Assembly (NCBI GenBank): GCA_003230635.1
Contig: QIFF01000290.1
Location: 1-5,887 of the forward strand
Reading direction: 5' to 3'
Source: a bacterium
GTDB lineage: Bacteria > SZUA-182
Length of the DNA stretch: 5,887 nucleotides
How positions within the stretch are numbered: the first letter of the stretch is position 1; every line of letters starts with the position of its first letter. The notes beneath the pieces were generated by a model. The model was not told the origin of the DNA. It saw nothing but the letters and a program-made list of their open reading frames with translations, and made no database searches. The position numbers and the translations under genes are program-made. Shown here piece by piece: positions 1-5,534 of the stretch.

Positions 1-557
1 GACTCATAAATTCCCAAAACCTTCTGGTAATGCTCAATCGCTTGCTGGTAGTCGCCCCGGATGGCGGCCAGGTTGCCCTCTTTTAGATGTTGCCGCGCTA
101 CTTTAGCCGACTCCGGACCAAGTTGCTCAAGGGAACGGGGTCTAGCTTCGGCTTCTGCCGCGGCTGGGGGTTGCTCTGAGGGTTCAGGGGGACGATTATC
201 AAGGTATAACTGCAATTCCTTGATCCACTGCCTCACATGCGGGCTATCCTCGGAATCCGCTTCCAACTCCAGAAATTTTTGGTAATAGTAAATCGCCTGC
301 ACCCGATCCCCTATATTTACCTCAAAAGTAACCCCCAGATTAAAGGCGGCATGCGCCGAGTCATACACCACTAAGGCCCTTTGATAGGCTAGAATTCCTG
401 CTTCATAATCACCCCTTTGGCAGGCCTGATTGCCCTCCAAAATAAGCTGTACCTCACCCAGTCTAGTTTGCTCGGCAGCAGTTTCCCCTTTGACCAGAAA
501 CAGAAACAGCAACACCAATAAGCCGGATTGAAGTTTGATTAGCCTATTGCAGGACAA
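1..557 (-). CDS. Exported TPR-repeat protein, C-terminus beyond the left edge
   Basis: Partial gene: 185 codons are visible and the frame is still open at the left edge. I chose a TTG start at 557 because a strong AAAAGGAG ribosome site lies 5 nt upstream; the nearby ATG opens only a seven-codon frame. The N-terminus has a hydrophobic stretch (about residues 12-22, LLVLLFLFLV) ending near TAA, which suggests a signal peptide. Residues 42-113 form a two-TPR module (GNxxxxRGDYEAGILAYQRAL, then AIYYYQKFLELE) that ends in a Trp at 111. A Pro/Glu/Ala-rich linker follows (about 121-141), and a second module starts near 161. The module matches those in the upstream gene, including the 69-residue spacing from Gly to Trp, so the two genes are paralogues. 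TPR proteins act as protein-binding scaffolds; a periplasmic location is inferred. The substrate or partner is unknown. Confidence 0.8.
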   Translation of the reverse strand, partial: MSCNRLIKLQSGLLVLLFLFLVKGETAAEQTRLGEVQLILEGNQACQRGDYEAGILAYQRALVVYDSAHAAFNLGVTFEVNIGDRVQAIYYYQKFLELEADSEDSPHVRQWIKELQLYLDNRPPEPSEQPPAAAEAEARPRSLEQLGPESAKVARQHLKEGNLAAIRGDYQQAIEHYQKVLGIYE

Positions 558-1311
558 AACATCTCCTTTTAAAGGGCGGTTTATGGCTGGCGCAGTTGAA
601 AGGCCGTTCCTTGATAGAAATGCCCCTTCTTACGCTTGAGGGTGGCCTCAGCCTTAGCCAGCCAAACCGCAACCTCGCAACCTCCCCCTGGGGCTTATGG
701 GCCGTCAGGGTCAGGAACTTCTGGTAATAAAAAATCGCCTTTTGCAAATACCCCAGCTCAAAGTCATAAAGCAAGGCCAGATTGAGACAGGCAGCCTGAG
801 AGTTTTTTTGCCCCAAGGCCCGCTTATAAGCCTGAATCGCCTGGCGATAATTCTTTTGCTTTAAAAATTCATTTCCCTTTCGGGTTTCTAAATCATCACT
901 CTCGGCTTCCATGATCAAATCTTGGGCCGAGGGGCGCTTGAAGCGGGAATCTTTTTGCACCTCTTCCGGAAAGACCTGGTAGCGCACCTCGCTGAGCCAG
1001 GCCTTTACCTGCCGGGCCTCTGGAGCCTTAGGCTCCAACTCAAGAAACCGCTGGTAATAATGCAGGGCCTTGGCATGATAATTCAGCCTGTGATGATAAG
1101 TAAGGGCCAGATTATAAGCAGCGTCAGCCGAAACCTCCGCCTTCAGGGCCTGCTTATAAGCGCGGGCCGCCTCTTCGTACTGCCCGTTGCTGAACAAATT
1201 GTTGCCCCGGCGGATTAAGGCCGGAGTATCCAGATACTTGGCCTGAGCCATTCCCGACAAGCCCAGAATCAAAAGCATGCCTGCCGCTAACCAGGCAAGG
1301 GACATCTTCAT
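544..1311 (-). CDS. Exported TPR-repeat protein with a probable C-terminal frameshift
   Basis: The ATG at 1311 (MKMSLAWLAAG...) is preferred over a GTG at 1320, because an AAGG site lies 10 nt before the ATG and only 1 nt before the GTG. Residues 1-24 are a convincing signal peptide (hydrophobic core, GMAQA before the cut). Two copies of a TPR-pair module follow, starting at about residues 36 and 146, a period of 110 residues. Each has a GNxF...Y...A..AYK.AL helix pair, then NLAL.Y, then a KA..YYQ.FL.L helix. In copy 1 the module ends at Trp105. Near residue 209 an 8-bp tandem duplication (669-684) throws the frame, and the remaining tail is rich in Arg, Pro, Ser and Cys, unlike the rest. With one repeat copy removed, the protein would be 240 residues ending at the TAA at 581, with a Lys-rich tail (WLAKAEATLKRKKGHF). 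The role is probably periplasmic protein binding; the partner is unknown. Confidence 0.75.
   Translation of the reverse strand: MKMSLAWLAAGMLLILGLSGMAQAKYLDTPALIRRGNNLFSNGQYEEAARAYKQALKAEVSADAAYNLALTYHHRLNYHAKALHYYQRFLELEPKAPEARQVKAWLSEVRYQVFPEEVQKDSRFKRPSAQDLIMEAESDDLETRKGNEFLKQKNYRQAIQAYKRALGQKNSQAACLNLALLYDFELGYLQKAIFYYQKFLTLTAHKPQGEVARLRFGWLRLRPPSSVRRGISIKERPFNCASHKPPFKRRCFVLQ
563..570 (-). promoter_or_regulatory. Ribosome binding site that fixes a TTG start
   Basis: AAAAGGAG sits 5 nt before the TTG at 557. It is the clearest reason to place the second TPR gene's start there. It also implies that the upstream TPR gene ideally ends before this point: the shifted-frame stop at 581-583 does, whereas the stop of the current frame at 544-546 runs through it. 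Confidence 0.65.
669..684. repeat. Perfect 8-bp tandem duplication inside the TPR gene
   Basis: GCAACCTC occurs twice in a row (669-676 and 677-684). On the coding strand this reads GAGGTTGC twice. Because 8 is not a multiple of 3, the second copy shifts the TPR gene's frame. Reading with a single copy gives QGEVAVWLAKAEATL, which keeps the Trp at almost the same spacing as in the sister modules. Confidence 0.85.
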
Positions 1312-1331
1312 TGCTGGCACACCTTTTTATC

Positions 1332-1383
1332 GTAGTGCAGGGCTTTAGCCCTGCCTAAAGCAGCCCTAAAAGGGCTGCACTAC
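1332..1383. repeat. REP-like double-hairpin palindrome overlapping the rpe 3' end
   Basis: The 9-bp ends GTAGTGCAG (1332-1340) and CTGCACTAC (1375-1383) are perfect reverse complements. Inside are two hairpins: GCAGGGC-TTTA-GCCCTGC (1337-1354) and GCAGCCCT-AAA-AGGGCTGC (1360-1378), with stems of 7 and 8 bp. The element could fold as two adjacent stems or as one long imperfect stem. It resembles dispersed intergenic palindromes of the REP type. There is no U-run after either stem, so a simple intrinsic terminator is not supported; mRNA stabilisation or a mobile REP/MITE origin is possible. The last codons and the stop of rpe lie inside it. Confidence 0.75.
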
Positions 1384-2043
1384 CTGCTTGAGCTGCCTGA
1401 CCGCTACCGTCGGGTCACTGCCGCCAAAAACCGCAGACCCGGCCACCAGAATATCTGCCCCGGCTTGGGCTACCTCAGCCGCATTATTCACCTTAACCCC
1501 ACCATCCACCTCTATTAATGCCTGGGGAGCATTTGCATCCACCCGCTGCCGCAGTTGACGTATCTTGGGCAACACCTGGGGGATAAACTTCTGGTTGCCA
1601 AAACCGGGATTAACCGACATCAGCAAAATCAAATCCAGGTCCGGCCATAAATGCTCCAGGACATCCAAGGGAGTAGCCGGGTTCAGGGCCAGGCCAGCCT
1701 TAGCCCCCTGCTGGCGAATGGTTGCCAGGGTGCGCTGCAGGTGATAACCGGTCTCGGCATGAACCGTGATAATATCAGCCCCCGCATCAATGAAAGCATC
1801 CAAAAAACCATCCGGATTTTCAATCATCAGATGGACATCCAAAGGCAAATTGGTGACCTTCTTCAGGGCAGAAACCACCAGCGGGCCGATGGTAATATTG
1901 GGCACAAAATGTCCATCCATCACGTCTATATGGATATAGTCTGCCCCCCCCTCACAGGCCGCCCGCACCTCCTCCCCCAGCCGGGAAAAATCCGCCGACA
2001 AAATAGAAGGAGCAATTTTAATTGTTCGTTTTTGAGTGGGCAT
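1366..2043 (-). CDS. rpe: Ribulose-phosphate 3-epimerase
   Basis: Cytoplasmic TIM-barrel enzyme that interconverts D-ribulose 5-phosphate and D-xylulose 5-phosphate in the pentose phosphate and Calvin pathways. The 225-residue length is normal. Visible signatures are IAPSILSADF (10-19), the metal and catalytic segment YIHIDVMDGHFVPN (36-49, with His38 and Asp40), DVHLMIE with His71, the mobile phosphate loop MSVNPGFGNQ (142-151, with Asn where Gly is usual), the second catalytic Asp in EVDGGV (Asp180), and VAGSAVFG at the phosphate site. The ATG at 2043 has GAAGGAA 5 nt upstream, lying immediately after the preceding gene's stop, so expression probably depends on the upstream transcript. The last residues (VVQPF) and the TAG stop are encoded by the palindromic element at 1332-1383, suggesting the original C-terminus was altered. 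Catalytic residues are unaffected. Confidence 0.97.
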   Translation of the reverse strand: MPTQKRTIKIAPSILSADFSRLGEEVRAACEGGADYIHIDVMDGHFVPNITIGPLVVSALKKVTNLPLDVHLMIENPDGFLDAFIDAGADIITVHAETGYHLQRTLATIRQQGAKAGLALNPATPLDVLEHLWPDLDLILLMSVNPGFGNQKFIPQVLPKIRQLRQRVDANAPQALIEVDGGVKVNNAAEVAQAGADILVAGSAVFGGSDPTVAVRQLKQVVQPF

Positions 2044-2054
2044 AATAGTTCCTT

Positions 2055-2801
2055 CTATGGTGTAGATTCCGGTATGTCTAGTATGTCTGCTAGTGTATCT
2101 GGCCCTATATCGTCATCTTCTTCTGTGGAGCCCGCTAATCCTAATCCCCTCATTTCTTTAGAGAGAATTAAGGGACGCCGGGGGCGACTTCTTACAAGAT
2201 AATGAGGAAGTGATGGTCTAGGCTCACTTAATTTTTTCTCAATTCTTAGCAGACCTGTTCGTAATTCAGAAATTTCCGAAACCAGGTCAGCAAGAGAACG
2301 CTGTTCAGGGTTTCCACTTTGTCTTAATGATTGCAAGTCAAGAGTTACAGATATTGGTGTATCAACCTTTGACGAATCTTTTTCCACTGCTTTAATCTGC
2401 TTAATGATCTCTCTTTTTGCTTCTTCCACGCTGTCTAAATCATGATGATCTACATGGATTGTTCTAGTCCCGGCAACGTCAAATGGAATTTGTTCACCCT
2501 TTTTTATAATTTGAATTAAAGGTTTATTAATCGCATGTCTTATGGCAAGTTCATAGAAAACATTTGGGTTTCGATCTGTCAAATCAGCGATAACGAGCGA
2601 ATCTTCTATAATATGCTGAATTACTTGAGTTGTTATTATACCTGGCTCCGAAATCTGGTCTGCACGGATAGGTTTATCATACCCACACTCAGTTACAGCA
2701 GGGGCAATAATATGTTTTAAGATTTGATCTGAACGTTTCCTTGTTTCAGATTCAGGGTCTCCAATCGGTGCAATAACAAAACAAGTTTTTTTCTCAGCCA
2801 T
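2055..2801 (-). CDS. Nucleoside 2-deoxyribosyltransferase-like protein with unrecognised C-terminal region
   Basis: A 248-residue soluble protein. The first ~120 residues match the Rossmann-like fold shared by nucleoside 2-deoxyribosyltransferases and DNPH1-type N-glycosidases: strand TCFVIAPIG (6-14), IRADQIxxPGII (45-56), VIADLTDRNPNVFYELAIRHA (70-90) and IPFD (105-108). By analogy, Asp73, Asn78 and Glu84 would be nucleotide-binding or catalytic; the activity is inferred. After a linker (about 140-165), residues 167-193 look like a short coiled coil, followed by an Arg/Pro-rich stretch and an acidic tail (TEEDDDIG...), none recognised. The ATG at 2801 follows AAAGGAG by 7 nt. Codon use is AT-rich: 18 of 60 bases are G or C at 2581-2640, against 40 of 60 in rsmB at 4861-4920. 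This points to horizontal acquisition. Such domains occur in conflict and defence proteins; a defence role here is only a hypothesis. Confidence 0.75.
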   Translation of the reverse strand: MAEKKTCFVIAPIGDPESETRKRSDQILKHIIAPAVTECGYDKPIRADQISEPGIITTQVIQHIIEDSLVIADLTDRNPNVFYELAIRHAINKPLIQIIKKGEQIPFDVAGTRTIHVDHHDLDSVEEAKREIIKQIKAVEKDSSKVDTPISVTLDLQSLRQSGNPEQRSLADLVSEISELRTGLLRIEKKLSEPRPSLPHYLVRSRPRRPLILSKEMRGLGLAGSTEEDDDIGPDTLADILDIPESTP

Positions 2802-2849
2802 TTTCCAACTCCTTTATATACAACTTTGCCCACCCCCGATAGGCATTTA

Positions 2850-3077
2850 TTAAAGATTTGCCATAAACTCGTCAGGTGTCACTCTGGCTTGGCGTAAAAT
2901 ACCCCGCAAGGTACCAACTGCCAGTTCACGGTGGAGGGGAATTACACATCCAACAGTTCCTTCCGGCAACTCCTTTTTAAGGACAACATGGCTGCCGCGT
3001 TGCCGCACCTTCTCAAAGCCCAAGCGTTCCAAGGCACGGATGGCTTCCTGTCCCGATACCCTGCGCAACTTAGGCAT
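2850..3077 (-). CDS. hicA: HicA-family mRNA interferase toxin
   Basis: A 75-residue protein with the double-stranded-RNA-binding-like HicA fold. Opening MPKLRRVSG, then AIRALERLGFEKVRQRGSHVVLKK with the conserved catalytic His30 in RGSH, then the strand-helix end CVIPLHRELAVGTLRGILRQA. Family members cleave mRNA and stop growth until neutralised by HicB. I chose the ATG at 3077 because it gives the canonical MPKL start, has GAGG 9 nt upstream, and overlaps the hicB stop by 8 nt (ATGCCTAA), implying translational coupling. A TTG fifteen bases upstream would extend the frame but is less likely. The gene ends with tandem stops (TAATAA). All expected motifs are present, so the toxin appears intact. 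Confidence 0.92.
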   Translation of the reverse strand: MPKLRRVSGQEAIRALERLGFEKVRQRGSHVVLKKELPEGTVGCVIPLHRELAVGTLRGILRQARVTPDEFMANL

Positions 3078-3282
3078 GTACCACTGCCTCAAAAGTGGCC
3101 ATCAACGGTTTGGTAGCTTTAGGCAGGGGAAACTCTTCCAGGTAAAGTTCAGTTGCCTCTTTCAGGTTAGCAATAGCCTCCTCAACCGTGTTCCCCTGGC
3201 TGACCGTTCCAACTTCGGGACACTCTGCCACATAGATGTCTTCTTCTTTGTAGATAACCGCGCTAAACCTCCGCCTAACCAT
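3070..3282 (-). CDS. hicB: HicB-family antitoxin, short form
   Basis: A 70-residue protein with the partial RNase H-like HicB fold: FSAVIYKEEDIYVAECPEVGTVSQG, then the helix TVEEAIANLKEATELYLEE. It lacks the C-terminal ribbon-helix-helix or HTH DNA-binding domain of longer HicB proteins, so it should neutralise HicA by binding it but may not repress its own promoter alone. The ATG at 3282 has GGAGGG 6 nt upstream. It precedes hicA, the antitoxin-first order common for short HicB proteins and opposite to the E. coli hicAB order. It lies 21 nt downstream of the PASTA gene with no convincing promoter between, so the pair may ride on the rsmB transcript. Confidence 0.9.
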   Translation of the reverse strand: MVRRRFSAVIYKEEDIYVAECPEVGTVSQGNTVEEAIANLKEATELYLEEFPLPKATKPLMATFEAVVHA

Positions 3283-3303
3283 TTTTATCCCTCCATACCA
3301 ATG

Positions 3304-4023
3304 TTACCTCTCCCCACTCACCACCAAATCCACCAGCTTGCCTTGCCGGATTCTAAAACCCGCCGCCGGGGATTGGTTGATGACCGTTTCAGGGGCCAAG
3401 CCTTGATAGGCTTTGTGAGCGACTTTGCCCAGGCTCAGCTTCATTCTCTTCAACTGGCGCCTAACCAACGGTAATTGCTGTCCAATCAAATCAGGCATCA
3501 GGTAGAAAGCAGGGGCCGGGCCTTGACTAATGAGCAAATTAACCTTACCCCCACGCCGAATGGAAGCACCCGCCACCGGAGACTGGCTTAAAATCTGCTG
3601 CGCAGGGTCAGCGGTATGCACCCTGGAGAGCAATCCCACCCCCAAACCACTTTTGCGCAGGGTGGTTTGCACCTGATACCAGGATTTTCCCGTTAAGGCA
3701 GGGACTTCCACCAGTTGAGACCCCTTGCTTAACACCACCCGCACCTTACGCCCGGTTTTTATTAGACTGCCGCCTGCCGGGCGCTGGGAAATAATGTGGC
3801 TGGCGGGAATTTGGGGGTGAAATTCCTGCCCCTCAATTTCCAGGCGCAGACCCAAACCGTTTAAGTGTTTCAGGACATTGACAACATTTTGCTGCTCCAG
3901 GTCTGGAACCGTTACCTCGCCTCCCTTGATTACCCAGCGCAAACCGGTTGCCGCACTAAACAAGCCCAGGACAACCAAACCGCCAATCATCAAGAGTATT
4001 TGCCACCAGGGGCGTCCAATCAA
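3304..4023 (-). CDS. Membrane-anchored protein with three PASTA domains and no kinase
   Basis: 239 residues: a short N-terminus, one transmembrane segment (about 8-28, ILLMIGGLVVLGLFSAATGL), then three extracytoplasmic PASTA domains at about 36-101, 102-168 and 169-239. Each has the expected pattern: a VPxL strand start, a helix of the xxxxLxxxGLxLG type, an IxSQxPxxG turn and a final VxLxxSxG strand. PASTA domains bind muropeptides or beta-lactams, and in other proteins are attached to Ser/Thr kinases or penicillin-binding proteins. Here neither catalytic part is present, so an envelope-sensing or scaffold role is inferred. The start is TTG at 4023 with GAGGG 8 nt upstream, inside the end of rsmB; the two genes are 4 nt apart. 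The rsmB, PASTA, rpe neighbourhood is one I recall from Desulfobacterota. Confidence 0.9.
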   Translation of the reverse strand: MIGRPWWQILLMIGGLVVLGLFSAATGLRWVIKGGEVTVPDLEQQNVVNVLKHLNGLGLRLEIEGQEFHPQIPASHIISQRPAGGSLIKTGRKVRVVLSKGSQLVEVPALTGKSWYQVQTTLRKSGLGVGLLSRVHTADPAQQILSQSPVAGASIRRGGKVNLLISQGPAPAFYLMPDLIGQQLPLVRRQLKRMKLSLGKVAHKAYQGLAPETVINQSPAAGFRIRQGKLVDLVVSGER

Positions 4024-4027
4024 TAGT

Positions 4028-5374
4028 TTAACCCTCTTTGCTCAACTTGGCAATAAAAAAACCGTCTCCCAGGGGTAAGTCCCCCTGAAACCAGGAACGC
4101 CGGTAACCGTCTCCCTCATCCCCATCTGCCTTGATGGGCACTAATCGCCAGCAGGAATGGGCTGCCAGAAAGTTTTCAATTACTTGCTCGTTTTCTTCCG
4201 GCTCAAGGCTGCAGGCAGCATATACCAAAACTCCCCCTTTTGACAAGTGGTTGGCCGCTTGTTTCAGCAGCTTGCGCTGTAGGGTTTGCATTTTACCAAT
4301 CAAGGGAGCTTGCTTTTGCCAGCGCGCCTCCGGATAGCGCCCCAGGACACCCAGTCCTGAGCAGGGGGCGTCCAGCAATATCCGCTCAAAGCTAAGCGCA
4401 GGGTCAAGCGGCAAATCGGCAGTGGCGTCGGCTGCCAGGGGTTTTGTGATTTGCACTCCCAAACGCCGGCAGTTGGCCTGGAGTTGCCGCAGCTTATGGG
4501 GGTAAATATCCAGGGCTGTGATCTGGCCTTGGTTTGCCATTAATTGCGCTAAATGGGTACTCTTTACCCCCCGGCCGGCGCACAAGTCCAGAACCCGGTC
4601 TCCCGGGCGGGGAGCCAGCAGATGAGCAACCGAGGCGGAGACAGTGCTCTGAATCTCTATCCAGCCTTTCTCATAGGCCTGGCTGTGGAATAAATCCAGC
4701 CCTTTTTCTACTTCCAGCACGTCATCCACCAGAGGGCTTACCCGGGTGACAATCCCTTCCCGCTGCAAAAAATTCCGGCACTCTTCTACATTGACCTTCA
4801 GGGTATTAACCCGCAGGCCGACAGTCGGCGGCCGGTTGGCGGCCTGGCAAATGGCCTGGGTCTGCCTGGCGCCCCAGCGCTCCAGCCAGCGGGTTACCAG
4901 CCACTCCGGGTGAGAGTAATTCACGCTCAGAAAAGTTACCGGCCCCTCCTCCAGGCTGGGAAAGTGAAAGCAATCCTTGAGCTTGCTCAAACGGCGCAGG
5001 ACGGCATTGACCAAAGCCGCACTCCCCTTATGACTGAATTTGCGCGCCAGCAAGACACTTTCATTTACCGCCGCATAGCAGGCAATGCCCTGCAAAGAGA
5101 GCAGTTGGTAAGCCCCCAAGCGCAGGATATTGCGCAGCAGGGGCTGAGTTTTCCTAAAGCGCTGGTCGGTTAACTGATTGAGCGCCCAATCCAGTTTGCC
5201 CCGCTGGCGCAAAACACCCCCCACCAACTGCTTAAGCAATCCCTTCTCCTGGAGGTTCATGGGGTATTTCCGGTAGGCTTCCTGGAGCAGGTAATTGGAA
5301 TAACCCCGGCGGCTTTCCACCCCTTGCAGGATATTCAGGGCTAACTCACGGGCTGTGGGTAAGGGCTTTTTCAT
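4028..5374 (-). CDS. rsmB: 16S rRNA m5C967 methyltransferase RsmB
   Basis: S-adenosylmethionine-dependent enzyme that makes 5-methylcytosine at the position equivalent to C967 of 16S rRNA. The N-terminal ~140 residues are the NusB-like RNA-binding domain (ARELALNILQGVE..., LLRNILRLGAYQLL, AVNESVLLARKF, LVNAVLRRL). The C-terminal Rossmann methyltransferase has motif I DLCAGRGVKSTH (from residue 263, a variant of the usual CAAPGGKT), motif IV DAPCSGLGVLGRYPEARW with Cys338 (enzyme release), and motif VI YAACSLEPEENE with nucleophile Cys388, where Ala replaces the usual Thr before Cys. I prefer the ATG at 5374 (MKKPLPTAREL, 448 residues); an ATG at 5383 and a TTG at 5410 are in frame but overlap the promoter elements. 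No good ribosome site precedes 5374, so the mRNA may be leaderless. Confidence 0.95.
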   Translation of the reverse strand: MKKPLPTARELALNILQGVESRRGYSNYLLQEAYRKYPMNLQEKGLLKQLVGGVLRQRGKLDWALNQLTDQRFRKTQPLLRNILRLGAYQLLSLQGIACYAAVNESVLLARKFSHKGSAALVNAVLRRLSKLKDCFHFPSLEEGPVTFLSVNYSHPEWLVTRWLERWGARQTQAICQAANRPPTVGLRVNTLKVNVEECRNFLQREGIVTRVSPLVDDVLEVEKGLDLFHSQAYEKGWIEIQSTVSASVAHLLAPRPGDRVLDLCAGRGVKSTHLAQLMANQGQITALDIYPHKLRQLQANCRRLGVQITKPLAADATADLPLDPALSFERILLDAPCSGLGVLGRYPEARWQKQAPLIGKMQTLQRKLLKQAANHLSKGGVLVYAACSLEPEENEQVIENFLAAHSCWRLVPIKADGDEGDGYRRSWFQGDLPLGDGFFIAKLSKEG

Positions 5375-5381
5375 AAGCGTC

Positions 5382-5410
5382 ATTATACCCCAAATCCCCC
5401 ATAGGGGCAA
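5382..5410 (-). promoter_or_regulatory. Candidate sigma-70 promoter of the rsmB operon
   Basis: TTGCCC (5410-5405), a 17-nt spacer and a perfect TATAAT (5387-5382). Transcription would begin about 7 nt later, essentially at the ATG at 5374. No convincing promoter was seen in the short gaps downstream, so it may drive the whole minus-strand set. Confidence 0.6.
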
Positions 5411-5448
5411 ATATCTTTGGGCCGCATTTGTGTGTCGTTCTTTTGCTC

Positions 5449-5477
5449 TTGAAGGCTGTTTGTAGATGTGATATTGT
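5449..5477 (+). promoter_or_regulatory. Candidate sigma-70 promoter of cysK
   Basis: TTGAAG (5449-5454), a 17-nt spacer and TATTGT (5472-5477), each matching 4 of 6 consensus bases. It would give a leader of roughly 50 nt containing the inverted repeat at 5497-5518 and the ribosome site. It lies back to back with the rsmB promoter. The match is modest. Confidence 0.35.
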
Positions 5478-5496
5478 TATGCAAGTGGCGTTCTTG

Positions 5497-5518
5497 TAGG
5501 GTAACAGATTATTACCTA
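5497..5518. promoter_or_regulatory. Imperfect inverted repeat in the cysK leader
   Basis: TAGGGTAA (5497-5504), a 7-nt spacer, then TTACCTA (5512-5518), which is the reverse complement except for one extra G. It lies between the candidate cysK promoter and its ribosome site, where a repressor operator or a small hairpin could act. I do not recognise it as a CymR or IscR site. It is short enough to be chance. Confidence 0.3.
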
Positions 5519-5534
5519 AGATGAGGAGAAAAAT

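Noticed and set aside
1312..1320. GTG start for the first TPR gene
   Set aside because: Only one base separates it from the AAGG motif; the ATG at 1311 has workable spacing and a cleaner signal peptide.
1332..1383. Palindrome read as a rho-independent terminator
   Set aside because: Stems are GC-rich but neither strand has a U-run directly after them, and one stem overlaps the rpe coding end.
1651..2202. Long plus-strand open frame across rpe and the end of the AT-rich gene
   Set aside because: Antisense shadow: it crosses two well-supported genes, has no ribosome site and resembles no protein.
3078..3092. Upstream TTG start for hicA
   Set aside because: The ATG at 3077 gives the canonical MPKL start with a GAGG site at proper spacing; the TTG would only extend the overlap with hicB.
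4910..5173. Plus-strand open frame inside rsmB
   Set aside because: Antisense to the conserved NusB-like domain of RsmB; no independent support.
5494..5522. Second possible cysK promoter (TTGTAG, 17 nt, TAAGAT)
   Set aside because: Transcription would start at about 5529, within or just past the ribosome site, leaving no usable leader.
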